Shown: one piece after another, positions 47,437-58,949 of the stretch
Numbering within the stretch: the stretch's first letter is position 1
How the letters are laid out: each line of letters starts with the position of its first letter
Assembly (NCBI GenBank): GCA_001510575.1
Contig: LNGK01000006.1
Coordinates: 615,565 to 679,564, forward strand
From: Knoxdaviesia capensis
Taxonomy: Eukaryota > Ascomycota > Sordariomycetes > Microascales > Gondwanamycetaceae
Direction of reading: 5' to 3'
Length of the DNA stretch: 64,000 nucleotides
Program-made: the position numbers and the translations under genes
Notes under the pieces: model-generated
The model's input: the letters and a program-made list of their open reading frames with translations, nothing else
Database searches by the model: none
Told to the model about the DNA's origin: nothing

Positions 47437-47981
47437 CCCTGTCATCGTCTAAGTGACCAGAATGAATCATGCAACATTATCGTCAATTCAACTCGAATAA
47501 TCCGCTCCAGCCGTCTATCCTGCTATACCATGATGAAAAGGAAACACAAAACGAGAAAGATTGTTTCTACAGTGTAGAAGAAAAACGTGAAAACGCGGAT
47601 GCAGCTATTTCGAACCTCCCAGGGAAATATATGGACACTGAAAGGGAACCCAGAAGAAACGTGCGTCCCAATCAAATAGAAAAGCAAACCCCCGAAAATC
47701 TAGCTATTGCTGTGCACGACAAAAGAAAAGAAACAGAGGGAATTTGATCTACCCCCGAGAATTAAAGAATCAGCTCCATGCATGCGAATGATATGGTGTG
47801 TGTGTGAATGATGCTGGAAACCAAGGAAAGAATGGGGGAGGATATGTCAAAAAATCCAGCCAACATAGAGAGATACACCGCCAAAAGAAAAACAAGAAGA
47901 AGGAAACGAGAAGAAATCGCAAAACAGACCAGAATGATGGATGAGTCAAGCAAAACCATGCATTAATACCCAGACTCCCAT

Positions 47982-50371
47982 CTACATCCGCCCCCGTCTA
48001 CCCACACTCTCAACCCGAACTCCCAGTCTCTCCAGCGCCGCCGGCTCAACCACTCCGCGCCCGTCAAACACCCACTTCGGCTTTCTCATGTGATACGCAA
48101 TCTTGGCCCAGTCGAGACGCTCCTTGTGCCGGAGCTCACTGCCGCTTCCGGTGGCCGCCGTCGGGACCACCACCATGGCAACGGCCTTGGCTTGGCCTTC
48201 AAGTCGGCAGTCGGGACATGTCTCGTCACACTCCGGCTCGGCTATCAGTCTCTCAAGCGGGTCCTCCATGATGGCTCCGGCGCCGAGAGCCGCCTTGCGC
48301 GACAGGTATTTGTGGAGGGAGAGGATATCGGTCTGGGTCACTTCGAGACCTTCAAACGGCCGCGGGTCGCGCTCCGTCTTCGGGACGTTGAAAATACGGC
48401 TTCGATGGTTGTGGGTGCGATGTTGAAGACCCGATCCCGCCACCGGCCGAGCCTCGGGGGTCTGGGGGGCCGATGTTCGGAATTCGTCAAACTCGGTGGC
48501 AATGAGCACCGCGTCACTGCTGTGGCACGCCTCATAAGCATCATCGTACACAACCAGAGGCCCTCCGTTCTCCTTCAACACGTCACTGTTTCCGAGGAGC
48601 TGTCGGAGCTCCTCACGGACGACAAACGGATTGCAGCACGGATCGTAGATGGCAATCTCTGCGGGGCCCTCCTCTAGGAGAGTTCGGATGATCTCTAGGG
48701 CGGGGGCCTCACGAGTATCGGAGGTGTCCTTCTTGAAGGCATACCCGAGCAGTGTCAGCTTCTTTCCGCGAAGAGTGTTGTTGAGACACTTGATAACTCG
48801 GTTGCAGAATCGGTTGCGCTGGTACTCGTTCATCTTGACGACCTGTCGCCAGTACTCGCCCACTTCCTCTAGTCCCATGGACTCGGCCAGGTAAACTAGC
48901 GAGAGGATATCCTTCTTGAAGCAGCTGCCTCCGAAACCAATTCCGGCGCGGAGAAACTTGTCGCCGATACGAGGGTCCAGTCCGATAGATTTGGCCACCT
49001 CGCCAACATCGGCTCCAGTCATCTCACAAATGGCACTGATCGAGTTGATGCTGCTAATGCGTTGGGCGAGCATGGAGTTGGCGACCAGCTTGGCAAGCTC
49101 CGAGGACCACACATTGGTGGTGACAATCTTCGATCGCGGAACCCAAGCGGCATAGACCGAAGCCAGCGCCTCAGCTGCGCGATGACCGTTGGGGGTGGTG
49201 GAAGAGCCAATAAGGACGCGGTCGGGGAAGAGAAGATCGTTGACGGCGGTTCCGGCGGCAAGGAACTCGGGATTTGACAGAATCTCGAAGTGGACACCAG
49301 GACGGTGAATAGCCATCTGCAAAAAAAAAAAAAGAAGGTGAAGGGAGATTTGGAGGTTAGAAAAAGGCACAAAACGAGACAGCGGTCACGACTAGCCAGA
49401 GAAGACACAATTTAATCAAGCATAAACTCACAGTATCCTTCACGAGCTGAGCCGTTCGGCAGGGCACTGTGGATTTCTCAACAATGATAGCACCGGGCTT
49501 CGCGTGACGCGAGACCTCGGCGGTCACGGCCTCAAAAGAGGTCATGTCGGTGGCACTTCCCGCACCCTGGCCACGCATCTTGGTGGGGGTGTTGACAGCA
49601 ATGAGAATGACATCAGCCTCGGCGATGGATTTGGACACCTCGGTGGTGAACACCAGGTTGGCCGTTCTCTCAGGAACGCGGACCCAGCCTCCGGCGCGGT
49701 CACACTGACTGCCGCACTCGGAGGACGATGTCGAGACATCGGTGAGATCATCAGAGAGTCCCGAACCGGTGGGCTCGTTGAGAAACACAAACTCGCGCGA
49801 TCCATCGCGTGCCACACGGACAATGTCACTCAGACCTGGTTCGTAAATGGGCGGATGTCTAGAGTTCCAGCGTCTGATGCGACTAACGTCCCGATCAACA
49901 ACGGTGACGCGGATATGAGGGTTATGGAACGCGATCACCGAGGCAGTTGGGCCACCTTGAAAGCGAAAAGAAAAGTCAGCACGAGACCAGATTGACGGCG
50001 GAAACGCTGCTGTTGCTCCCATGGTCACGTAACAGCTTGAGAATCGCGTATGTGAGCTTACCAACGTATCCCGCACCAACACAGCAGATGTTCTCAATGC
50101 GAAGGGTCGGTATCCGCGCGGTTGCCAGAGCAGACGACAGCGAGCGGTTGACGCTGCCGCGAGGCTTTGAAGACAAGAAGTTGAGAGACTCTTCGTCGTC
50201 AATCTCAGCACTGCGCAACGCCTTGAGCACGGGGCTAAATGACAGGCTTCCATCGGGGGTTGTGGGAGCAGTGGACGCATCGAGCAGATGGGTGCTATCG
50301 TCGGAGTCCAGCACCGACGCAGGGACCGGAGCCATTGTCGGCTCCGGGTCCTGCAGCTGCGGCGCATCCAT
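47982..50371 (-). CDS. UGDH: UDP-glucose 6-dehydrogenase, three exons
   Basis: Exons 50371-50062, 49955-49432 and 49316-47982 join to 722 residues; introns are 106 nt (GTAAGC/AAG, CTGAC branch) and 115 nt (GTGAGT/CAG, CTAAC branch). The first junction restores GAGYVGGPT, the NAD-binding loop (99-107). KSTVP (Thr266), NPEFL (Glu295), Lys354 with Asn358, and GIGFGGSCFKKD with the catalytic Cys410 are all present. The reaction is UDP-glucose + 2 NAD+ to UDP-glucuronate, in the cytosol. Unusual points: an about 90-residue N-terminal extension, an about 50-residue insert after PIYEPGL, a C-terminal insert with a CDETCPDC stretch, and Ala299 where the family usually has Glu (NPEFLxE). The C-terminal UDP-binding part (KPKWVFDGRGVVE) is intact. 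The neighbouring divergent GT4 enzyme may use its product. Confidence 0.93.
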
Positions 50372-52405
50372 GATATGGAGCTCTATACAAAGGAGATGGA
50401 GGGTGGATTTAACGGCGCAAACCGGCGAGAGGAAAGCTGGTTCAAATAGGAGGGTTTGACACGGGGAATGAAGCGGCGCATGTATTTGTTGAGGTGGTCA
50501 AAACTGGGAAATCTGGGGAGCTTCAAAATCTGTCTCTATAAGACGAGTATATATGAGATGTTCAGCTGCGGCGCGTTCTGAGCTGGAGCCTGAGCTTGGG
50601 TCGCGTTGACTTTCAAATGAAGAATCACGAGGTCACGATAAGAGGAAAAAAGGAAGAAAGAAAATCAAGAGCGAGAAAAGAAAGAGTAAGATGGAGGAAG
50701 AGAAATCAAGGTGGGCCACTGAGAAGGAAAGATGGCACAAGACGTGACTTTGATTCAGCGTGGGAGTGGATGGGAAGGGGGGGGGGACAGTTGGGATTGT
50801 TTGCTCCTTCCAATTCCCCCGGCAGCTAAGATAAGAAAGGGGAAAGATCTGGGAAGCGAGAAGGAAGGCTGGGCAGGAGGAAGGAACGAGGACTCGAGCA
50901 GCAAGAAGGGAAAGAGGAGCCAAAGGGGGGCGTGAGGGGGAAGGAGAGAAACGGAGAGGAGGAAGGAGCACTGGAAGGGAGTGAGACGGAGAGATAGAGA
51001 GGAGGAAGGCGCACAAAGTCAACAGCGACAGGAAAGAACGATCGACACCGCACATACAGTGCAAACGAACAAGCAGCAGGAGCGGAGCAGTCAGAAGTAA
51101 CGATCGGGAGAGCGAGCATGTGCGCCGAGTGTGAGTGAGTGCGTGCGTGCCCATGTGCAGGTATTGGGAAAATTGGAAGGAAGCTACCCTGAATTGAGAC
51201 AGCTCGGATGGCTTGTCTATCAACGGCGCATGATGTACCGGTACAAAGATAAGTAAATTATCCCGATAAAGAAGCAAGATAATGCTTCCGCCGTTCCCCC
51301 CTCCATTGCCCGGGTTGATGTCATCAATGAGTACAACCACGGTTGTGTTTCCCTGGCCAGAATTGTCACTGTGGTCGTTCAACGGAGTCGAGCCATGTAT
51401 CTGTACATCAACGTCTATATCTCGGTATCGCAGATTTACATCCCCCACCCACCCACCCACATATCTGATACTTCGTTGGTATATGTAGGGTATATATCGA
51501 GAGGTGAGCAAACGAGGCAGCAGACGCGTTGAGCCTCTTGTCGAAGACTTCAATTTCGTCATTCATATGTCTGTGTGTGTCCAGACCCGGCTGTGCAAGA
51601 AAGTTGGATGCGTTCTTGGGCGTCATCTGGTCACTTGTGGTCGTGAGAACACACCGGAAAAAGGAAAAAGGAGTGCTGGATGTTGGTTGTCGAGTCCACT
51701 CCACCCGGGGTTTCATGCCTTTATCGGTCCATCACACACTCATTCAAAAGGCCATACACCATTTCCGACGCCGCTCGTCAACAAAACACCGCTGGGGAGG
51801 CGAATTTCTCGTCTCAACGTGTTACATGCCTCAAGCCAATAAGAGCCTCGATGGGCAAAGGATGCCGTCACCGGCTATCACGGTCGATCTTTTCTTTTCC
51901 GGTCGTTGCTTTGGTTTCGGCATGACCAAGCACATGCGCGGGAGACAGGTTGACTAGACACTGTACAGACACTTGCAAAATTACAGAATTGAATTGGCCA
52001 TATCTAGGTAGAATGTGGTGGTTTGCAAGGCCGCATGGTTGATCTGGACGTGTTGATAGGGTCAGAAGTTTCTAAGGTCACAAGGATGGAGGGGAAGGCA
52101 GGAAAAAAATGGGATCTCCCCCAGGGTCTAGACGTTGATGTCGCCTTTATCGTGGATCCGGGTGGAGGATAACGAATATAGGCCGGCAAAGACAGTTCTT
52201 TGTGCGGTGCGGTGTTTGGTCTCTGCTAGGCCCTGCCGGAAATAGCAGGACGAAGAGAGGGCGAGCCGCGGCCTAGAGGCGTTTGAATCTCTCACCGACT
52301 CGTTGCTCGCGATCTCTGGTGGCCTTCTGTCGAGGGCGAAGGGACGAGAACAACAAACGCTATGTGTTTCGTTGGGTCCGCCGCCTTGTCACACTGAGTT
52401 TTCGG

Positions 52406-52423
52406 GTGTGTGTGTGTGTGTGT
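52406..52423. repeat. (GT)n microsatellite
   Basis: Nine GT units in the divergent intergenic region. Confidence 0.88.
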
Positions 52424-53090
52424 CTGTCTATCAGTATCACGGACGAGCGCCAAAAAAAATTAGAGTTGCCACAAAAGAGCCGTTCCTCGCGGACCAACCA
52501 CGCTCTCCACGAGGGTCGCTATATGCAAGCCTATTCGCACAGCTCCCGGTCTGAGCGGGGGCGAAGAAGGAGGCTAGAAACCGCTGCCGTCTGGTTATTT
52601 AGTTTTCGGGGCGCCGTTCATATGCTTTCCCCCCACAGTGGGAATAGCACCAGCATGCAGATCCCGTCTCTGCTCCCAATAGCAGTAGTTTATCCAAAGT
52701 CACTGTACAAACGAGCGATGAGGTTGCATTGCACAGGACCAGGGGGGTGGAAAGCGAAGAGAGAGGAGGGGGGAAGCGTGCAGACAGGAATGTCTTAAGC
52801 CTTATCGATTGTCAGGCTGTCAACCCGTGTGATCGATTCTGGCTCTGTCATTCGCCGGTTGGCCGCGCTGGTTTGCTTTTTCTGTTCTCTCGTCTTGTAC
52901 CTTGCTTAGCGGGGAACCGGTGGAAGCCAACCGGGGGTGTGATATATGCAGCGATGTGCGCCTGTACCGACGCATTTGAGGAAAAGAAGACTGCATGTGG
53001 TATTCAACAGCATGATCTGAGCGATAGATAGGCGGTGTGAATAATGCCAGCATTGAAATAGATGGAAGGTTGAAGAGGCCGGCTCGGGGC

Positions 53091-53119
53091 GAGAGAGAGA
53101 GAGAAAGAGAGAGAGAGAA

Positions 53120-53166
<47 letters not shown>
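53091..53166. repeat. (GA)n microsatellite, interrupted
   Basis: About 76 nt of GA repeats broken by AAA steps. A polypurine tract of this length can form triplex-like structures. Confidence 0.9.
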
Positions 53167-53170
<4 letters not shown>

Positions 53171-54504
53171 AAGAACAGAGAGAACAGAGAGGAAACCCCC
53201 ACACCAAGCAGTCTGCTGATAAGGGCCAGCTTATTATCGCCAGCATTCTATTGGCCAGAATCTCGGCCGCCATGTTTATCGCCGCGGTTGGAGTGATAAA
53301 TCTGTCTTATCATCTCCATCCATCCACTCACATTACACCCGGCTCATCACCTTCGCAGACCTTCTCGTTGTTGAAGTTGGCCTGCATTTAACGACCACTG
53401 TGTCCTTCCACTTCTTCTCAGGCCTACAGCCCAGCCAAGCTGACGCAAATTGCTTGCCCACAGTTCACATTTCACAGTTTCTCGCTACCACTCTAACCCT
53501 GCTGCTCATGCTCACATTTGCCTCCTCCCCTCCCTCCCTGCACCTTCCTCTCTTCTGCCTATCGTGTCTCTTTCCTCGTTTATCCCTCCATGGCTCAATC
53601 TGTAAGTAGTGCCAGCTGCTGACATGTTCTCGTGTTGCCCTTGCCAGGTGCCACACGAAACAACCGTAAAGGTCCCTCTGTCGTAAAGCATGCATATCTT
53701 CACTTGTGAAGCGCTTCACCCACATCAAGACTCTATATAGTCCGGCGCTTTTCCGCAAATATTGCCAGCATCACTACATCCATATATCCCCATCGCCGAA
53801 GAATGTCCATCCATACCTCTGACCGTAAGGCCCTACTCTCTTTTTGTCTTCCTTCGTTCCCCTCTCGGTAAAGGCGGGGGAGTCGAGCTGGGGTCTCGCA
53901 GCCGGCCAGATTCCAGGGTCTGCTTCCTTTGCTACCCACCGTTCATCGAATCTACATACAGTGTGCGTGGAACTAATAGATAGTAGCCTAGGAGTTCTTA
54001 GCATTTTATTTATTTATTTTTCCTTCCTTGATCTTGTGGTTCCGCTATAGCTACCACTACACACACTATACCAGCTACGTCTCGTTTATGTATGTAGCCG
54101 CACACTCGCCCTTCCCGCCCTTCGTTCTCACGCATTCTCCTCGGGTGTCCTCTGACTGCTTGCTTCATTTTGAGTTGGGCAGACACTGATCACTCTGCTG
54201 GGCTCACGAGGTATTAAATCTAGTATCTCTAGTCGACATCAGCTAGCCTCTACATATCATCACCCTCTGTTTCTGCCTAAAACCTGGAATCGTCCAAGTT
54301 TCCACCGTTCACATCACCTTCCAAGCATATATATATTGAGAAGTTCAAGATCTTGTTTTATATATTTCTTTTCACCTGAAAGTCATACCTCCTCCAGAAG
54401 CTTGATTCGTTTAATCAGGTTGCACTGTTTCCCTAGAACCTTTTTTCTTTCTCCTTCTGCTCCATTCTTCCTGTCAGATCCCCCCCCCCCTCCTCATCAT
54501 CACA

Positions 54505-56103
54505 ATGACCGCCGAAAACCGGAGGTACCCCCAACATGACCTGTCGGTCTTCCCCGACTCGCTCAAGGGCAAGCGCATCCTGCTGTGTACCGAGTCGTTC
54601 GGCCCGGTCAACGGCGTCAGCCGCACCACGTTGATGCTGGTCGACCATCTCCGCGCCCACGGAGCTCTGGTCGCCGTGGTGGCCCCGCGGACAAGCCACA
54701 ACACCTTCGCCGCTGCTGCCACGCCCGGTGGCGAGCAGTTGGAGGTGCGTATCCACGGATACCCGGTGCCGTTCAACCCGGAGTTGTCGATCGTGTACCC
54801 GGTGCGGGTGTCGGCGCTCTTCTCGCGCACTTTCGGTGCTGACAGCCCTCCGGACCTGATCTACCTTGCGTCGCCGGCTTCCCTCGGCTTCCAGGTCATG
54901 CTGCAACTGCGTCAACAGGCCGTGGAAAACCAGGTGCCGGTGATCTGCAACTTCCAGACTGATCTTGCCGGGTACTGCTCCATCCTATTCCCAACGCCGC
55001 TGAACCACGTGGCCGTGTATACGTTCGGCACTGTGCAAAGCTATCTCTTCAAGCATAAGTCTGTCAAGACGGTGTTCTACCCCTCGACATTTGTGCGCCG
55101 GTATCTAGAGAAGCAGGGTGTGCAATCAGAGAAGATGGAAGTGTTGAGACGAGGCGTGAATACCGAGCTGTTCCGTCCCGACATGGCCAGCGAAGACCTA
55201 AGAAAGAAGCTGGCTCCCAACGGGCAGATAGTGCTCATATGTGTGTCCCGGTTAGCCGGCGAGAAGGGATTCGATTTCCTGGCGCTGGTGGCCAAGGAGC
55301 TCCACGCGCGCGGCCTGGACTTCACGCTGCACATCGTCGGCGGCAACCGGAACCCGGAGGTCGAGCGGGACATCCAGAACATGTTCGAGCCGCTGGTGAG
55401 CATGGGCAAGGTGGTGTTCGCGGGCTTCAAGACCGGCGAGGACCTGGCCACGGTGTACGCCACGGCCGACGTGTTCCTGCACTGCTCGGTGACGGAGACG
55501 TTCGGGCTGGTGGTGCTGGAGTCGATGGCCAGCGGCGTGCCGGTGGTGGCGCGCGACGAGGGCGGGCCCAGCGACACCGTGCAGCACGGCTCCACGGGCT
55601 ACCTTGTGCCGCCGGCCGACCTCGGCGGCTTCGTCGACCGCGTGCTCGAGCTGACCAGCAACAACGGCCTGCGGGACTCCATGCGCGTGGCGTGCCGCGA
55701 GCAGGCGTGCAACGCCAGTTGGGATAAGGTCAACAACAAGGTGGCGTGGCGCATGGCCGACACCATCGCCGAGCGGCAGGCCGAGCTTGCGCAGGCGGCC
55801 CTGGTAGCGCCCGCCCCGCCGGCGGTTGTTGTCGCGGCGCTGGCGCATGCGGCGCGCGTCAACGCGGCGGTGCGGCGGATCGTCGAGGCCAGTGTTGTCG
55901 ATGCGCGCCTGGTCGGCGGGCTCGGCGTCATCTGCACGTTCTGGTTCTTCACGGGGCTGTACGTGCTCTTCTCGGAGGCCGTCATGTGGGCCAAGGCGCG
56001 GCAGGCGAAGATTGTGCAGACTATCAAGACGGTTGGCGTGGCGTTGGTAGCGCAGAGCGATGAGGCCAAGGTTGGGGCGGGCGAGCGGGCGAAGTTGATG
56101 TGA
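54505..56103 (+). CDS. SQD2-like GT4 glycosyltransferase
   Basis: Single-exon 532-residue protein. The GT-B fold is clear: the N-terminal domain begins RILLCTESFGPVNGVSRTT (about 24-42), and a SRLAGEKGFDFL loop (about 250) opens the C-terminal domain. The family donor-binding E-X7-E motif is TETFGLVVLE with Glu331 and Glu339, followed by GVPVVARDEGGPSD and HGSTGYL. Sequence style matches SQD2/MgtA-type retaining GT4 enzymes, which transfer sulfoquinovose, glucuronate, mannose or glucose to diacylglycerol or other lipid acceptors. A hydrophobic segment near the C-terminus (VICTFWFFTGLYVLFSEAV, about 473-491) should anchor it to a membrane with the catalytic part cytosolic. The divergent UDP-glucose dehydrogenase neighbour makes UDP-glucuronate a plausible donor; GDP-mannose is the main alternative. 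The ATG at 54505 follows a pyrimidine-rich leader. Confidence 0.92.
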   Translation: MTAENRRYPQHDLSVFPDSLKGKRILLCTESFGPVNGVSRTTLMLVDHLRAHGALVAVVAPRTSHNTFAAAATPGGEQLEVRIHGYPVPFNPELSIVYPVRVSALFSRTFGADSPPDLIYLASPASLGFQVMLQLRQQAVENQVPVICNFQTDLAGYCSILFPTPLNHVAVYTFGTVQSYLFKHKSVKTVFYPSTFVRRYLEKQGVQSEKMEVLRRGVNTELFRPDMASEDLRKKLAPNGQIVLICVSRLAGEKGFDFLALVAKELHARGLDFTLHIVGGNRNPEVERDIQNMFEPLVSMGKVVFAGFKTGEDLATVYATADVFLHCSVTETFGLVVLESMASGVPVVARDEGGPSDTVQHGSTGYLVPPADLGGFVDRVLELTSNNGLRDSMRVACREQACNASWDKVNNKVAWRMADTIAERQAELAQAALVAPAPPAVVVAALAHAARVNAAVRRIVEASVVDARLVGGLGVICTFWFFTGLYVLFSEAVMWAKARQAKIVQTIKTVGVALVAQSDEAKVGAGERAKLM

Positions 56104-56415
56104 GGGGGTGAACGAGTTGGACGGGTTGGTCTCCGAAGTTTGGGTATATCGAAGCTGTCGTAGTTGTGTTTCTTGGTATAGAGAATCATGAGATTATTAG
56201 TCTAGAGGGAGCTTTGTTACATTCGTACCAATATCGCTTCTTGTTTTGTTTCATGGGTTATCGGACCTTGCTTGGAAACTGAGAGGGTTGCCGAACAGTA
56301 GTGTCGTGGGCTAGTGCTTGAAGAATACTAACGAGGTGTTCATGAGATCAAACCGTGCTCTTGGCTAGGATATTCTGGCGCGAGAAAGGATTCCATGTCC
56401 ATGGTGTAAGACGAC

Positions 56416-56450
56416 AAACCCTAACCCTTACGCACGTCGCAACCCTAAAC
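56416..56450 (-). repeat. Interstitial telomere-like motif (AAACCCTAACCCTTA) plus one unit
   Basis: Two C-strand units at 56416-56430 and a third, AACCCTAAAC, at 56441-56450 after a 10-nt gap, about 310 nt beyond the GT4 stop. Confidence 0.8.
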
Positions 56451-58949
56451 ACGGAAAATATCGTGAGGAGGCCTTGAGCGACGCGGCGATGTACCGATAG
56501 GTTTCGTGAAGAAATTTGAAAAAGCGATGCAGGCGACGGATCGGATGCCCTAGTTGCATAGTAATGGAGAGGCATGGAGGAAAACCCATTCTTCTTCTAC
56601 ATGTAACTGTTCTCAAGCCTTTTCTGTGATTCATGCCGTCTTGAAACAAACGACAGGCTTTCTTCTGTCTTTCGACTTTCGTACAAAGTCGGGAAATCGG
56701 AAGACCGGCACTAGACGCCGAGACCAGCCAAAACCGGCGCAGCGGACAAGGGAGTCAGAGAACACACACGCTCTCTTTCTCCCCGAAGCGCTCGCTGGGA
56801 AGAGACAAGCCAAACCACCCGCCCCTCCTCACCCACGCTCGGGATGAAGATCGTTTAGTCGGGATGGTAAGAAAGCGCAGAGGAGATTTTACAAAGAGGT
56901 TGGCGGAGAGCAAAGGCCAGACAAGATAAAATAAAACAAAAAGGCTACGATGCCGGAAGAAGAAACAACACACGGTGATCACGATCGGCTATTCTTGCAA
57001 AGCCTGTTGAGCGCGCTCCTGGGGGGGGAGGACAACGGATATCCATGCGCTGGTAGCGGTACCTGGCTACTTGCAAACGAAGGCAGGGTACAGCCGCTGG
57101 GGGGGCAGAGAGAAAAAAAAATCAAAAAAGAGAAAAGCAGAGAACAAAAGAAGCTGGCGATTTCTGCGACGCTGTGATGTTTCATGTGCCTGGTCGCAGC
57201 AAAATTAGCCAGGCCCGGCTCCCCTGTCCACAGACTTTTGAAGCTGGGACTCCGCGTGTCTTCGTTCTGGCCTCTCTGTTTCTTCTTCTTCAATCGGCCA
57301 CGATGGTTCCACGGCGGTCTACGGTCTATGGCGGTCTGGTTCTTTCTCTCTCTCTGGTGGTCTGGACTTTTGGCGATGTTCGGTCAGAGATCGAGGGGTT
57401 CCGGCCTGTGAGCGGAGAGATAGAGTGGCGGGGAGGAAACGGGGGACGATTGCTGGTGACGGTGCCAGGTTCTCACCGACGGGGAGCGGAATCAAACCCC
57501 TGGACGAAGACAGACTGCTTCGCTGCCTCCCGCATCCCGATCAAACCAGACCCGCGCTGGGAGACGACGGCGACGCCCACCAGCGCGAGAAACGCAGCAC
57601 ATACGTAACCGCGTCAGGGACGGGAGAGCATCGTGAAACTGGCTGGTGGTGGCCCAGCAGAGCAGAGTTTGGGATGACGAATAGCCAGTCAGTGAGTTAA
57701 TGGCGGGAAGGGGGGGACACGAACACAGACACGGAGCTGTGCGACTGCATAACTGGAGGACCACTGTATTGAACTTCCTGTACTGTGACCAGTACAGGAC
57801 ACTCCGTAATTGTGCAGCGGGTATCGGCGATGAGCCAGCTAAGCTCACGGCCCGGAGAAAAAGGAAGAAATGAGGAAGAAAACAGTCAGGGCATTTGTAA
57901 GGTAGTGGCGCCATGATGCCGACGCTACGGATCACGGGCAGGCATTTAATCGACCGGGGTCGAGAAGATGGCTTGTAAGGGGGGAAAGACGAATAGTGAA
58001 TCTTCCTGCCACCATCCATCATGCAGAGTCGTAAAGCGGGACAGCCAGAAGCTTCAGTTGAAGCCAAAGTGGTGGTTCAGCCATCATAAGTGTGAATGGG
58101 GCGCAATATTAAACACAGGGCGGCCTGAGCCTACAGCTAGCTAAGCATCGCACATGGTTAGAGCAGTGTGTTAGTTCCCCACACCTATAAGGTCCACCAG
58201 CAGAGAGTTCTGTAACAGGATGGCTTGACGATCGCACAATGCTGCGTCGCTGGGTTATCAGTGCCCTCAACTTACGTGAAGAGGTTATGTATGGCTGGCG
58301 GGAAGAGAGACCCAGATGTGATCGGCGGGAGAGCATGCAGGTACAGGAGGGTTTCTTTTGGGTGCAGAAGTGGCGAGAGGAGACATTTCTTGCAGTGTGT
58401 AGGCAGTTGGATGGCATCGGGGGATTATCAGCCAGCAGGTGTCAACCAGCGAACTCTCTGTGCCATCGTGAGGATATCTCTGCCATGGCCTCGGCTGAGA
58501 TTCCCTGCTGCAAGCGACCAGAGAAACAATGTTGGGCCAGCAGGCTTGAAACGTGGCGGTGATCTGGCTGCTTGTGGGTGGCTGTCTGGCTGTCTGTGAA
58601 CACCGGGCCATTCCATCCACATGCCGGACCCGCCCGGAGGAGAGTCGGCGATGGTGACGGCGTTTGGGCCGTCGGTGTTGAGGCTCTAGAAGTGAGGAAT
58701 CGATCCTCGCCAGTGTTGGTACCACCTTATACTATCTATCACATATGGTCTTATCGCCAGCCACCATCTCCGTGTGGCTTCACGAAGTGGCCGTCTCTCG
58801 CTCGCTTCCTCCCCGTCATCCACACACTTACGTATCCCGAACACACTCCTCCTTCTCCGAGACGACACTCCATACATTCATACAGAGACACTCTCTGTCA
58901 CAGATATCCTGTTACAGAACACACATTCGAGCCCAGTAGCCAAACAACC

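Larger units (their letters stand above)
43826..47981. other. Intergenic, 4.1 kb; no gene seen
   Basis: From 43826 to about 44740 the plus strand is purine-rich, with GA repeats at 44411-44434. This is the sense-strand pyrimidine leader of the GPI-protein gene. The rest holds microsatellites, a 16-nt perfect palindrome centred on AGTACT at 45123-45138, and a telomere-like palindrome at 47418-47436. ORFs such as 46049-46756 are made of repeats. Confidence 0.55.
50372..54504. other. Divergent intergenic region between UGDH and GT4 genes, 4.1 kb
   Basis: Contains both promoters. From 50600 to about 51060 the plus strand is purine-rich, i.e. a sense-strand pyrimidine leader for the dehydrogenase gene. 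The last about 300 nt are pyrimidine-rich on the plus strand before the GT4 gene and end in a C run at 54481-54490. ORFs between (for example 51529-51957) have no recognisable motif. I identify no shared operator. Confidence 0.55.
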
